This document shows, one piece after another, positions 33,705-42,510 of a stretch of DNA of 64,000 bases. The position numbers and the translations under genes were made by a program. This DNA comes from Candidatus Accumulibacter meliphilus. Its GTDB lineage: Bacteria; Pseudomonadota; Gammaproteobacteria; Burkholderiales; Rhodocyclaceae. The DNA lies in NCBI GenBank assembly GCA_003332265.1, contig QPGA01000010.1:1-64000 (forward strand). Direction: 5' to 3'. The notes beneath the pieces were generated by a model. The model did not search any database, had not been told where the DNA came from, and was given only the letters and a program-made list of their open reading frames with translations. The stretch's first letter is position 1, and every line of letters starts with the position of its first letter.

Positions 33705-33846
33705 TCCGCCGAGTTAATCAGGACAACTTGCAGGGCGGGGAAGCCGTAAGCGCGGCCAAAAAAATACTGCTAAAGCGTCGTCTGCTCGAACCCCGGAGCC
33801 GGCAACGCCGCCGTTTCGGGGTTTTTCCATTGGAGCAGATCAAAGC
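33705..33846 (+). promoter_or_regulatory. Structured metK leader, possible cis-regulatory RNA
   Basis: The leader contains an AACCCCG...CGGGGTT stem (33789-33795 with 33817-33823) with a smaller CGGC-AAC-GCCG stem inside and a TTTTT run, like an intrinsic terminator. Outside it, CTGCTC (33782-33787) is complementary to GAGCAG (33834-33839), which includes the ribosome binding site GGAG. The structure could therefore stop transcription or hide the start site. It does not look like any SAM or SAH riboswitch class that I recall; a ligand is not known. Confidence 0.5.
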
Positions 33847-35013
33847 ATGAGCACAGAGCACCTCTTTACTTCGGAATCGGTTTCCGAAGGCCATCCGGAC
33901 AAGGTCGCCGACCAGATCTCCGACGCCATTCTCGACGCCATTCTCGCCGACGACCCGCCCGCGCGGGTCGCCTGTGAAACCCTGGTCTCGACCGGGCTGG
34001 TCGTCATCTCCGGCGAGATCACCACCAAGGCGCACATCAACTATCGCGAAATCGCGCAGGAAACCGTTCGCCGCATCGGCTACAACAACTCCGACATCGG
34101 CTTCGACTACAAAAGTTGCGCCATTTTAACGGCCATCAACCGCCAGTCTCCCGATATCGCTCAGGGCGTTGACGAGGGTCAGGGCATCGACCTCGACCAG
34201 GGAGCTGGCGACCAGGGACTGATGTTCGGCTACGCCTGCAACGAGACGCCGTCGCTGATGCCGCTGCCAATCCATTACGCGCACCGTCTCATGCAACGCC
34301 AGGGTGAAGTTCGCCACGACGGCCGCCTGCCGTGGCTGCGCCCGGACGCCAAGAGCCAACTCACGGTCCGCTATGTGGACGGCAAGCCGGTCTCGATCGA
34401 CACCATCGTCGTGTCGACGCAGCACGACCCGGACGTCTCGCACGCACAGATTTCGGAAGCCGTCATCGAGGAAATCATCAAGCCGGTCCTGCCGCCGGAG
34501 CTGCTCACCAGCGCAACCCGCTATCTGGTCAACCCGACCGGCCGCTTCGTCGTTGGCGGCCCGCACGGCGACTGCGGCCTGACCGGCCGCAAGATCATCG
34601 TCGACACCTACGGTGGCGCGGCCAGACATGGCGGTGGTGCGTTCTCGGGCAAGGACCCGTCAAAAGTCGATCGCTCGGCTGCCTACGCCGCGCGCCATGT
34701 CGCCAAGAATATCGTCGCCGCAGGCCTCGCCGACCGTTGTGAAGTACAGGTGGCGTACGCCATCGGCGTCGCCCGGCCGGTGTCGCTGATGGTCAACACC
34801 TTCGGCACCGGCAAGCTCAGCGACGAAGCCATCGCCGCACTGATCGGCGAGCACTTCGACCTGCGCCCGAAAGGCATCATCCAGGCTCTCCAGCTTTTGC
34901 GACCGATCTACCGCAAAACCGCGGCCTACGGCCACTTTGGCCGCGACGAGCCGGAGTTCACCTGGGAAGCCACCGACAAGGCAGCGGCACTACGCGCAGC
35001 TGCCGGGCTCTAG
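33847..35013 (+). CDS. metK: S-adenosylmethionine synthase
   Basis: MetK makes SAM from methionine and ATP. The 388-residue length is typical. Visible motifs are [20 protein letters not shown] with the ATP-binding His, [16 protein letters not shown] with the substrate loop, and the P-loop-like [21 protein letters not shown]. The C-terminal domain has [14 protein letters not shown]. The ATG is preceded by GGAG 11-14 nt upstream inside the leader structure. A terminator follows the stop codon. Confidence 0.98.
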   Translation: MSTEHLFTSESVSEGHPDKVADQISDAILDAILADDPPARVACETLVSTGLVVISGEITTKAHINYREIAQETVRRIGYNNSDIGFDYKSCAILTAINRQSPDIAQGVDEGQGIDLDQGAGDQGLMFGYACNETPSLMPLPIHYAHRLMQRQGEVRHDGRLPWLRPDAKSQLTVRYVDGKPVSIDTIVVSTQHDPDVSHAQISEAVIEEIIKPVLPPELLTSATRYLVNPTGRFVVGGPHGDCGLTGRKIIVDTYGGAARHGGGAFSGKDPSKVDRSAAYAARHVAKNIVAAGLADRCEVQVAYAIGVARPVSLMVNTFGTGKLSDEAIAALIGEHFDLRPKGIIQALQLLRPIYRKTAAYGHFGRDEPEFTWEATDKAAALRAAAGL

Positions 35014-35032
35014 AAATACGGCTCGCGAAACA

Positions 35033-35054
35033 GGGGCCGCGAGGCCCCTTTCTT
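35033..35054 (+). terminator. Intrinsic terminator of metK
   Basis: GGGGCC, loop GCGA, GGCCCC and TTTCTT lie about 20 nt after the metK stop codon. The stem is short but fully GC-paired and is followed by a T-rich run. Confidence 0.8.
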
Positions 35055-35116
35055 GCTTCGGCATACCGTGTAGACTAGCGCTGGCTCCAGCGTGGAGCAG
35101 CCACCGAGAACCCGCC

Positions 35117-36355
35117 ATGCTCAAGCGAATCGGCGTCCAGCAGCTGACTGTCGGCATGTACCTCAAGGAGTTCTGCGGCCCCTGGCTGGAACACCCGTTC
35201 TGGCGCTCATCGTTTGTCATCAGTGATGCCAAGGACATTGACACTATCCGCGCCAGCAGCGTCAGGGAAGTGTGGATCGATTGTGCCAAAGGCCTCGACC
35301 TGCCGCCGGGCGAGGCTGTCGTTTCGGTCGCCGAGTCCGAGGCCCAGCTCGACGCCGAAATGGTGGTCGCGGCGGACAGCGTGCGCGACACGGCACGCGC
35401 TCCCAGCGCCGCAGAGTTCACGCGCGCAGCCAAAATTGTCGCCAACTCGCGGCAGGCGGTCACCTCGATGTTCGCGGAAGCGCGAATGGGCAGGACCGTC
35501 GACACCGGCGGAGCGCGGCGACTGGTCGAAGAGATATCCGACTCGGTGAGCCGCAGCGCGGGCGCACTGATCAGCCTGGCACGCCTGAAGACCGCCGACG
35601 ATTACACTTACATGCACTCGGTGGCCGTCTGCGCGCTGATGGTCGCGCTCGCCCGGCAACTTGGTCTCCGCAAAGAAGAAGTGCGTTCTGCCGGCATCGC
35701 CGGCCTGCTGCACGACCTCGGCAAAGCGGCGATACCGATCGAGATCCTCAACAAGCCTGGCAAGCTCACCGATGCCGAGTTTGCGATCGTCAAGGCGCAT
35801 CCGGAGAAAGGGCAGCAGATCCTTCTCCAGAGCAGCGACGTCGACCCCGTCGCCCTGGATGTTGTCCTCCACCACCACGAAAAAAACGATGGCTCGGGCT
35901 ATCCCAAGCGCCTGCGAGGTGCCGCGATCAGTCTCTTCGCCAAAATGGCGGCGGTCTGCGACGTCTATGACGCGATCACCTCGAACCGCCCCTACAAGGC
36001 TGGCTGGGATCCGGCTGAATCCTTGCGCAAAATGGCCGAGTGGAGCAATGGCCATTTCGATCCGGCGGTCTTCCAGGCCTTTGTCAAGAGCATCGGCATC
36101 TATCCGATTGGCTCCTTGGTGCTACTCAATTGCGGCCGCATCGGCGTGGTCATCGAGCAGAACGAGAAGTCGCTACTCCACCCACAGGTCAAGGTCTTTT
36201 TCTCGACGCGCCGCGCGACCCGCATTCTCCCGGAAGTCGTCAATCTCGCCCGTCCCGGCTGCCGGCAGAAAATCGTCAGCCGTGAAGACCCGGCCAAATG
36301 GAACTTTCCTGACCTCAACGAAATCTGGTGCGGACTGGCCGAAAACTCGCGCTGA
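35117..36355 (+). CDS. HD-GYP domain protein, probable cyclic-di-GMP phosphodiesterase
   Basis: A 412-residue protein starting MLKRIGVQQLTVGMYLKEF. The N-terminal DUF3391 domain (about 1-130) is followed by a linker and an HD-GYP domain (about 150-340). The metal-site residues are intact: LLHDLGKAAIP gives the HD pair, then HPEKGQQIL and HHHEKNDGSGYPKRL with the GYP-type motif, and ALFAKMAAVCDVYDAITSNRPYK-type residues follow at about 275-297. HD-GYP enzymes hydrolyse c-di-GMP to pGpG or GMP and often influence motility and pili. No receiver domain or membrane segment is present. It stands alone after the metK terminator; a functional link to pilMNOPQ is speculative. Confidence 0.9.
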   Translation: MLKRIGVQQLTVGMYLKEFCGPWLEHPFWRSSFVISDAKDIDTIRASSVREVWIDCAKGLDLPPGEAVVSVAESEAQLDAEMVVAADSVRDTARAPSAAEFTRAAKIVANSRQAVTSMFAEARMGRTVDTGGARRLVEEISDSVSRSAGALISLARLKTADDYTYMHSVAVCALMVALARQLGLRKEEVRSAGIAGLLHDLGKAAIPIEILNKPGKLTDAEFAIVKAHPEKGQQILLQSSDVDPVALDVVLHHHEKNDGSGYPKRLRGAAISLFAKMAAVCDVYDAITSNRPYKAGWDPAESLRKMAEWSNGHFDPAVFQAFVKSIGIYPIGSLVLLNCGRIGVVIEQNEKSLLHPQVKVFFSTRRATRILPEVVNLARPGCRQKIVSREDPAKWNFPDLNEIWCGLAENSR

Positions 36356-36426
36356 CCGCTACGGCAATCATGCTCCGGCAATCGCCCGAGCCAGCCAGCG
36401 CCGATTCCCGGCTCCCGGCTCCCGGC

Positions 36427-37491
36427 TCAAACGAACTTAGCGAGCAATGCCGCCTTCTTGGCGTCGAATTCGGCCTGCGAAAGGATCCCCTTGCCGACCA
36501 GCGCGTGCAGCTTCTCCAACGTCGCCACCACCTCGTCGGCGCTGAGCGCTGACGCTGGCGTCGGCGCCGCAACGCCCTGCAGCGAAGCGCCGGCCACTGC
36601 CAGCTGCCCCGCCGCCCCCCCCGCCGCCGGCATGGCCGATCCCATCGCCGTGCTCATTACCTGGCCAATGCCGAGCCCCGCCCCGAGACCTGCGCCGATG
36701 CCGGCGATGCCGCCTTCGTTCTGCGCCGCCAGAGGAATACTGCTTGCCACCTGGTATTGCGTGTAACGTCCGAGGTCGCCAATCATGTTCATGCCGATGC
36801 GCGTATCGAGGACCTTCTGCAGTTCTTCGGGCAGCGACACGTTCTGCACGACCAGGCGGTCGAGCAGCAGACCATAGCGCTCGAAAACCGCCTCCAGCTT
36901 GCCTTTCAGCGCCCGACTCAACTCATCCTGGTTGGCCGCCATATCGATGAAAGGCACGCCCGATTCGCCGAACAGGTCGGTCATCGAGCTGATCACCAGG
37001 TTGCGCAACTGGCCGTCGAGATCTTCAACCGTATATTCCGCGCGCGTGCCGGAAATCTCGCTGTAGAACTTCTTCGCATCGCTCAACTGGTAGGAATAAA
37101 TCCCGAAAGCACGCATCCGCACCATGCCGAAGTCCTGGTCACGGATGGTGATCGGGTTCGACGTTCCCCACTTGCGGTCGAGTTGCAAGCGGGTCGACAA
37201 GAAATAGACTTCCGACTTGAAAGGCGACTCGAAGAGCTTGTCCCAGTTCTTGAGGTAGGTCAGCACCGGCAGTGTCCGGGTCGTCAGCCGGTAGCGCCCG
37301 GGGCTGAAGACATCGGCGACCTGACCTTCATTGACGAAAACCGCGATCTGCGACTCGCGCACCGTCAGCTGCGCGCCATACTGAATCTCCATATCCTGCA
37401 GCGGATAGCGCATGGCGAGAATGCCGTCGCCGTCTTCAGTCCACTGGATGACATCGACGAACTGCTTCTTGATGAAGTCCATGAGGGCCAT
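36427..37491 (-). CDS. SPFH-domain protein with C-terminal SHOCT domain
   Basis: A 354-residue protein. Residues about 20-240 form an SPFH/Band-7-like domain beginning QFVDVIQWTEDGDGILAMRYP, as in the YdjI/virion-core-protein family. A Gly/Ala-rich stretch (about 258-315) is followed by a SHOCT motif (about 318-354) ending LHALVGKGILSQAEFDAKK. No clear transmembrane segment is visible, unlike flotillins or stomatins. SPFH proteins usually build membrane-associated oligomers, and this subfamily has no settled function. It is 141 nt upstream of coaX in the same direction, but no shared function is evident. Confidence 0.85.
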   Translation of the reverse strand: MALMDFIKKQFVDVIQWTEDGDGILAMRYPLQDMEIQYGAQLTVRESQIAVFVNEGQVADVFSPGRYRLTTRTLPVLTYLKNWDKLFESPFKSEVYFLSTRLQLDRKWGTSNPITIRDQDFGMVRMRAFGIYSYQLSDAKKFYSEISGTRAEYTVEDLDGQLRNLVISSMTDLFGESGVPFIDMAANQDELSRALKGKLEAVFERYGLLLDRLVVQNVSLPEELQKVLDTRIGMNMIGDLGRYTQYQVASSIPLAAQNEGGIAGIGAGLGAGLGIGQVMSTAMGSAMPAAGGAAGQLAVAGASLQGVAAPTPASALSADEVVATLEKLHALVGKGILSQAEFDAKKAALLAKFV

Positions 37492-37632
37492 GGCGATCTC
37501 CTGAAATCAAGCGTTGGTGATCCGCCGCGGTCACGGGATGAGCGCTTCCGGCAGAGGGTCGGTGAGTAGGACATGCAGGCAGCGTCGATGCGAGCAACGA
37601 CCGGCAGCGGGAGCGCTGCGCGCAACGTTGAT

Positions 37633-38358
37633 TCAGCTCCCCGGCGAAGCAGCGAAGCGCAGCAGGCCGTCGAGAATCAGATTGTCCATCAACTGGCAAG
37701 GAATCTTCAAGTGCGCGGCCAGGCGCCGGGCGCCGCCGCCAGTCAGCAAACAGCGGGCATCAGGCTCGTCGACAAGCGCGTGGAACATGCGCTCGACCGC
37801 GCCCAGCTGCGCTTGCAGGCAACCGCTGACGATGGCATCCACGGTGTTGCGCGGTTGCGCGCAGAAAACGCCCTCGGCCAGTGGCAGTTGCGCCGTATTG
37901 CGTGCCAGCGCCGCACGCATCAGGTCGAAGCCGGGCAGAATCAGCCCACCCGCAAAAACCCCGGCGGCGTCGAGGCGGTCTACGGTGGTCGCCGTTCCGG
38001 CGCAAACCACCAGACAGGCACTACCCAGAACGGCACGTGCGCCGATCAGCGCCGCCCAGCGGTCGGCACCGAGTTGCTGTGGATTCTCGTAGCGGCTGCG
38101 CACGCCACAGGCCGCAGCACTGGCATGCAGGAACGAGAGCTCGGCGTGGCGCCCGGCAAACAAGCGCGAAATGCTGTCAGCGACCGTCGACCCGGCGACG
38201 TTGCAGACCACCCCGCGGGCATTGGCCGGCCACTGCGCAGCGACTTCGGCCAGACTGGCGACGTCAGCCGTCGCCAGCACGCCGCTGTTCAGCCAGCCGT
38301 CGCCATCATGAACGCCCCACTTGATGCGGCTGTTGCCGGCATCGATGGCGACGATCAT
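37633..38358 (-). CDS. coaX: Type III pantothenate kinase
   Basis: CoaX phosphorylates pantothenate in the first step of coenzyme A synthesis and is not inhibited by CoA. The 241-residue product starts MIVAIDAGNSRIKWGVHD, with the phosphate-binding DAGNSRIKW. The motifs GADRWAALIGARAV and CAGTATTVDRLDAAG contain further ATP- and substrate-binding residues. The start overlaps the birA stop (ATGA); the longer in-frame N-terminus lies within birA. The birA-coaX pairing is common in betaproteobacteria. Confidence 0.95.
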   Translation of the reverse strand: MIVAIDAGNSRIKWGVHDGDGWLNSGVLATADVASLAEVAAQWPANARGVVCNVAGSTVADSISRLFAGRHAELSFLHASAAACGVRSRYENPQQLGADRWAALIGARAVLGSACLVVCAGTATTVDRLDAAGVFAGGLILPGFDLMRAALARNTAQLPLAEGVFCAQPRNTVDAIVSGCLQAQLGAVERMFHALVDEPDARCLLTGGGARRLAAHLKIPCQLMDNLILDGLLRFAASPGS

Positions 38359-39209
38359 ACGGCCCGCAGCGACACGTCGCCGGACAGACAACGTTCGAGG
38401 CCAGCGTCCGTCTGCAGCAGCAAGGCGCCGTCGCTATCAGCCCCCATGCATAAGCCCTGCCGATCAAGCAGCACGCCGTCGAGCAAGCGCACCTGCCGCC
38501 CCTGCCAGACGTGATACGCCTGCCAATCGCTGCGCAAGGCCGCGAAGCCGCCGTCCGCAAAGCGGTCCATGATCTCTGCCAGGTCGGTCAGCAGTTGTGC
38601 CAACAGATGCTGACGATCTGGCAGCAGCGCCATCACCTGCGCCAGCGCTGCCGGCCGATGCAGAAATTCCTCATCGCCGTCGGGCGGCAACTGCAGGTTC
38701 AGGCCGATGCCGATTACCGCCAGCGAGCCGTTTGCTGTCGCCTCGAGGTCCACCAGAATGCCGCCGACCTTGCCGCCCGCGAGTAGAATGTCGTTCGGCC
38801 ACTTCAAGCCGACGCCGCCGACACCGCTGTTCGCCAGGCCACGCGCGACCGCCAGACCTACCGCCAGTGACAGGCCGGCGAGTCGCGCAACGCTGCCCTC
38901 GAAACGCCAGAGCAAGGAGAAAGTCAGGCTGGCCTCGGGCGTCGACAACCAGCTGCGCCCGCGTCGACCGCGCCCGGCAGTCTGTCGGTCGGCGACCAGC
39001 ACGGAACCCGACGCGGCGCCCTGGCCGGCGCGTTCGAGCAGCGCGCTGTTGGTCGACACGCACTCGGCCAGCGCCACAAGCGTGAAACGCGAGCTTAGCG
39101 GCCCGAGCAGGGAATGCACGCGGCGCGGATCAATCCGGCAACTGCTCGCCGCGGCGGCGGCAAAAGGTGTGTCAGACGCGGTAACAGGCTTGGTGGCGGA
39201 TTCGTCCAT
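38355..39209 (-). CDS. birA: Biotin--[acetyl-CoA-carboxylase] ligase
   Basis: BirA attaches biotin to the carboxyl carrier protein AccB. The 284-residue protein has the catalytic biotinyl-AMP loop GRGRRGRSW (about 82-90), WPNDILLAGGKVGGILV and a C-terminal SH3-like domain. It lacks a clear N-terminal winged helix, so it is probably a class I ligase that does not act as the biotin repressor. It lies 37 nt after ntrC and overlaps coaX by 4 nt. Confidence 0.95.
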   Translation of the reverse strand: MDESATKPVTASDTPFAAAAASSCRIDPRRVHSLLGPLSSRFTLVALAECVSTNSALLERAGQGAASGSVLVADRQTAGRGRRGRSWLSTPEASLTFSLLWRFEGSVARLAGLSLAVGLAVARGLANSGVGGVGLKWPNDILLAGGKVGGILVDLEATANGSLAVIGIGLNLQLPPDGDEEFLHRPAALAQVMALLPDRQHLLAQLLTDLAEIMDRFADGGFAALRSDWQAYHVWQGRQVRLLDGVLLDRQGLCMGADSDGALLLQTDAGLERCLSGDVSLRAV

Positions 39210-39246
39210 GGCTTCGTCATCAGGAGCAAGGGCTCATTATCGCCGA

Positions 39247-40683
39247 TTATCGCGGCAGGCAGTCCTCGCGATCTTCCCCGCTGCCGGCGTTGCCGCCATC
39301 GAGTCCGAGCTCCTGAATCTTGCGGGTGATGGTGTTGCGGCCGATACCGAGGGTCTGTGCTGCTTCGATTCGGCGCCCGCCGGTATGCGCCAGCGCGCGC
39401 TTGATCAACACCCGCTCGAAAGCCTGCGTCAGCTTCTCGTGCACCTGACCGGCATCGCTGACCAGCATCCGCTCGACTTCCTTGGCCAGCGCGCTCTGCC
39501 AGTCGCTGCTCGCCAGCGCCGGCGTCGCTTCGCGAAGTTCCGGCGGCAGATCGGTGATTTCCAGCAGTTGCCCGGGCGCCATGACCGTCAGCCAGTGACA
39601 GAGGTTCTCGAGTTGCCGAACGTTACCCGAAAAATCGAGCCCACAAAGGTGCTTCAAGGCGGCGTCGGAAAAACGCTTGCCCTCGACGCCGAGCTCACTG
39701 GCGCTTTTCTGCAGAAAGTGGCGGGCCAGAATCGGAATATCCTCGCTGCGTTCGCGCAGGCAGGGCAAACGCAGGCGGATCACGTTCAAGCGGTGAAAAA
39801 GATCCTCTCGAAAGAGCCCCTGGCGGACTCTTTCCTCCAGATCCTGGTGTGTCGCGGCAATGATCCGGACCTTGGTCTTCAGCGGAGAATGTCCGCCAAC
39901 GCGGTAGTAATGACCGTCGGAAAGCACCCGCAGCAAGCGCGTTTGCAACTCTGCCGGCATGTCGCCGATTTCGTCGAGGAACAGCGTCCCGCCCTCGGCC
40001 TGTTCGAAACGACCTTGTCGCTGCGCCGCCGCGCCGGTGAAGGCACCGCGTTCATGACCGAACAGTTCGGACTCGAGAAGATCGCGGGGAATGGCGGCGG
40101 TGTTGATGGCGATGAAAGCCTGCTCGGCGCGCGGACTGTGGCGATGCACGGCGCGCGCCACCAGTTCCTTGCCGGAACCCGATTCGCCGGTAATCAACAC
40201 CGTGGCACTCGATTGACTGAGCCGGCCAATCGCCCGAAAGACTTCCTGCATCGCCGGGGCCTGGCCAAGAATCTCGGGCGCCAGGCCGACTTCATCAGGC
40301 GCACCGGACTGGTGCATGCTTTCGCCGATTGCTCGTCGAATCAGTTCCAGCGCCTGGTCGACGTCGAAGGGTTTGGGCAGATACTCGAAAGCGCCACCCT
40401 GAAACGCCGACACCGCACTCTCCAGGTCGGAGTAGGCGGTCATGATGATCACCGGCAAAGCCGGAAAGCGCTCCTTGAACAATTGCAGCAACTCGAGCCC
40501 GGACTGCCCCGGCATGCGGATATCGGAGACCAGCACCTGTGGCGGCTCGCTGCCCGCGTCGAGCTCGGACAAGGCTTCAGTGGCCGACGAAAAACTCCGC
40601 ATGGGGATTTTCTCGCGGGACAGAGTCTTTTCGAGGACCCAGCGAATTGATTTGTCGTCGTCAACGATCCAGACTGCTTTCAT
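39247..40683 (-). CDS. ntrC: Nitrogen regulation response regulator NtrC
   Basis: NtrC activates sigma-54 promoters when phosphorylated by NtrB under nitrogen limitation. The 478-residue product starts [19 protein letters not shown]. The receiver domain has the phospho-Asp in LVSDIRMPG (about residue 54). The AAA+ domain has Walker [14 protein letters not shown], the sigma-54-contacting GAFTGA loop and Walker [14 protein letters not shown]. The C-terminal Fis-type HTH contains [20 protein letters not shown]. It is 59 nt after ntrB. Its likely targets in the window are glnA and amtB. Confidence 0.98.
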   Translation of the reverse strand: MKAVWIVDDDKSIRWVLEKTLSREKIPMRSFSSATEALSELDAGSEPPQVLVSDIRMPGQSGLELLQLFKERFPALPVIIMTAYSDLESAVSAFQGGAFEYLPKPFDVDQALELIRRAIGESMHQSGAPDEVGLAPEILGQAPAMQEVFRAIGRLSQSSATVLITGESGSGKELVARAVHRHSPRAEQAFIAINTAAIPRDLLESELFGHERGAFTGAAAQRQGRFEQAEGGTLFLDEIGDMPAELQTRLLRVLSDGHYYRVGGHSPLKTKVRIIAATHQDLEERVRQGLFREDLFHRLNVIRLRLPCLRERSEDIPILARHFLQKSASELGVEGKRFSDAALKHLCGLDFSGNVRQLENLCHWLTVMAPGQLLEITDLPPELREATPALASSDWQSALAKEVERMLVSDAGQVHEKLTQAFERVLIKRALAHTGGRRIEAAQTLGIGRNTITRKIQELGLDGGNAGSGEDREDCLPR

Positions 40684-40742
40684 CGCTTCCTCAGCTTGCT
40701 TGGCTAGTGTTACTGACGACCAAGCAAGAAACCTGCCAGAAA

Positions 40743-41816
40743 TCAGCCAAGCGGTAAGCGAATGGTGAAACAAGTGCGCCCCGGCCGACTTTCACAATCA
40801 ATCGTTCCGTGGTGTTGCTGGACAAAACTCTGCGCCAAGGTCAGGCCCAGGCCGCTGCCCCCTTCTCGCCCGGAAACCAGTGGATAGAACATGCGCTCGC
40901 GAATATCTTCGCCAATCCCCGGGCCGTCATCGATCACCTGCACTTCGAGAGCCAGGCGATAGCGGCGCTTGAACAAAGTCGTCTGGCGAGCGACACGGGT
41001 GCGCAGGGTGATCTGGCCGAAGCCGCGCAGCTTGTCGTCGGGCTGACGCTGGATCGCCTGTGCGGCGTTTCTGGCAAGGTTCAGGAACGTCTGAATCAAC
41101 TGCTCGCGGTCGCCGATCAGCTCCGGCAAACTGGTGTCGTAATCGCGTTGCACGGTAAGCAAGGTCGGAAACTCGGCGGTCAGCAAACTGCGCACCCGTT
41201 CCAGGATCTCGTGAATATTCACCGGTCCCGGCTGCATCGGCCGGTGCGGTGACAACAAGCGCCGCATCAGGTCCTGCAGGCGATCGGCCTCCTTGATGAT
41301 GACCTGCGTGTACTCGCGCAGACCGGCGTTGTTGAGTTCGTGCTCGAGCAGCTGCGCAGCACCGCGGATGCCGCCCAAGGGGTTCTTGATTTCGTGCACC
41401 AGGTTTCTGATCAGCTCGCGATTCGCGTGCTGCTGCTCGACCAGGCGCTCTTCCCGGGTGGCCCTGAGCTGCTGATCGATCGGCCACAATTCGACCAGCA
41501 GGCGGGCTTGCGGAGTATCGACCGGGTTTACCGTACAGTTCAGCCGCAGCAGCTCGCCAGCGGTAAGGCGCAGGTCGATATTCTGCCCGGTGTAGTCCCA
41601 GCCATGGTTCAGGGCGCTGTCGAGCGCCGCCAGGAAGGGCGCCGGGCACTCGATGACGCCAGCCATCGGGCAACCGACGAAGACCTTGCTGCTGATCGCC
41701 AGCAGATTCTCGGCGGCCGGATTCAGGTACCGGATGGCCAGATTCTCGTCGAGCAGAATGACTGCCGACGACAGCAGGTCGAGCCCACCGAAGGGATTTG
41801 CCGAAGTTTCAGACAT
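40743..41816 (-). CDS. ntrB: Nitrogen regulation sensor histidine kinase NtrB
   Basis: NtrB is the soluble kinase/phosphatase partner of NtrC, controlled by PII proteins. The 357-residue protein has an N-terminal PAS domain (about 10-120), the phosphoryl H-box LVHEIKNPLGGIRGAA (about 138-153), and the N-box FLNLARNAAQAI. G-boxes DDGPGIGEDIRERMF and GREGGSGLGLTLAQ complete the ATPase domain. No transmembrane helix is seen, as expected. It sits between the DUF4124 gene and ntrC in the same direction. Confidence 0.97.
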   Translation of the reverse strand: MSETSANPFGGLDLLSSAVILLDENLAIRYLNPAAENLLAISSKVFVGCPMAGVIECPAPFLAALDSALNHGWDYTGQNIDLRLTAGELLRLNCTVNPVDTPQARLLVELWPIDQQLRATREERLVEQQHANRELIRNLVHEIKNPLGGIRGAAQLLEHELNNAGLREYTQVIIKEADRLQDLMRRLLSPHRPMQPGPVNIHEILERVRSLLTAEFPTLLTVQRDYDTSLPELIGDREQLIQTFLNLARNAAQAIQRQPDDKLRGFGQITLRTRVARQTTLFKRRYRLALEVQVIDDGPGIGEDIRERMFYPLVSGREGGSGLGLTLAQSFVQQHHGTIDCESRPGRTCFTIRLPLG

Positions 41817-41854
41817 GGTTTATGGGGGAAGACGGCAGGCGTAGCGCCCGTTGA

Positions 41855-42331
41855 TCAGCGCAGATTGCCAATCTCTTTGCTGATGGCCTCGATATTGCGC
41901 TCGTGCAGCGCCACTTTATCCTTGTACGGCAGCAGCCGCTCCTCAAGCTTGCCGCCACTGATCGCGCCGCCTTGCATGCGCTCATTGGGCAGCACCACGG
42001 CCTCCTGCTCGGCGAGTGCTTTCTTCGCCTGTTCGGCGTTTTTCTGCTCGGCCGCAAGTTCGGTTTCGAGAATCCGGCGGCGGTCGCCGTCGCGGGCCTT
42101 CTGCGTCTCGTCGTCAACCTTCGGGAAGCTGCTGGGTGTTGGTGTGCGCGCCGCCTTGGTCGCCGGCGCCAGGTTGATCGGGTCGAGAACCAGCTTTCTG
42201 CATTTGGTCGTGGGAACATTCGAGTAGGTCGTTCGCCCATCCACGTCACACTTGTAAATATCCTGGGCGAGGGCAGGCCACGCCAGCAGCGAAAGCAGTG
42301 CGCTCGAAAAAAACAGGTCTTGCGCTTTCAT
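41855..42331 (-). CDS. DUF4124-domain exported protein
   Basis: A 158-residue protein with an N-terminal signal peptide (hydrophobic ALLSLLAWPALAQ, cleavage near residue 22). The short DUF4124 motif DIYKCDVDGRTTYSNVPTTKC contains two Cys that may form a disulfide. The rest (about 75-158) is charged and probably coiled coil. The function of DUF4124 proteins is unknown. A gene of this type between glnA and ntrB is a recurring arrangement in betaproteobacteria, but whether it takes part in nitrogen control is not shown. Confidence 0.8.
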   Translation of the reverse strand: MKAQDLFFSSALLSLLAWPALAQDIYKCDVDGRTTYSNVPTTKCRKLVLDPINLAPATKAARTPTPSSFPKVDDETQKARDGDRRRILETELAAEQKNAEQAKKALAEQEAVVLPNERMQGGAISGGKLEERLLPYKDKVALHERNIEAISKEIGNLR

Positions 42332-42409
42332 CGTCGTCCTATTCCTTGGTCGCCACCCGCCACCCGCTGGTCTTGGGCTCGCCTCATGCCAAATCGCGAG
42401 TCAGACCCG

Positions 42410-42438
42410 AGTGTATTGGATGACCCGAAGTAATACAA
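42410..42438 (-). promoter_or_regulatory. Candidate sigma-70 promoter for DUF4124-ntrBC
   Basis: On the minus strand TTGTAT is followed by 17 nt and TACACT. It lies downstream of the glnA terminator and would allow ntrBC expression independent of glnA. Hexamer matches are moderate. Confidence 0.45.
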
Positions 42439-42465
42439 ACGCAGCAGCCCGGCAATCGGCAGGCG

Positions 42466-42491
42466 AAAAAAAAGGACGGGCAAGCCCGTCC
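42466..42491 (-). terminator. Intrinsic terminator of glnA
   Basis: On the minus strand GGACGGG, loop CTTG, CCCGTCC is followed by eight T residues. It lies 20 nt after the glnA stop codon and is one of the clearest terminators in the window. Confidence 0.93.
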
Positions 42492-42510
42492 TCTTCGCGA
42501 CAGCGCCTGA

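Noticed and set aside
33705..33846. Known SAM-I/II or SAH riboswitch before metK
   Set aside because: I could not find the conserved core of any of these classes by eye; the leader is reported only as an unassigned structured region.
38355..39209. BirA acting as biotin operon repressor
   Set aside because: No N-terminal winged-helix DNA-binding domain is visible; the length fits a ligase-only form.
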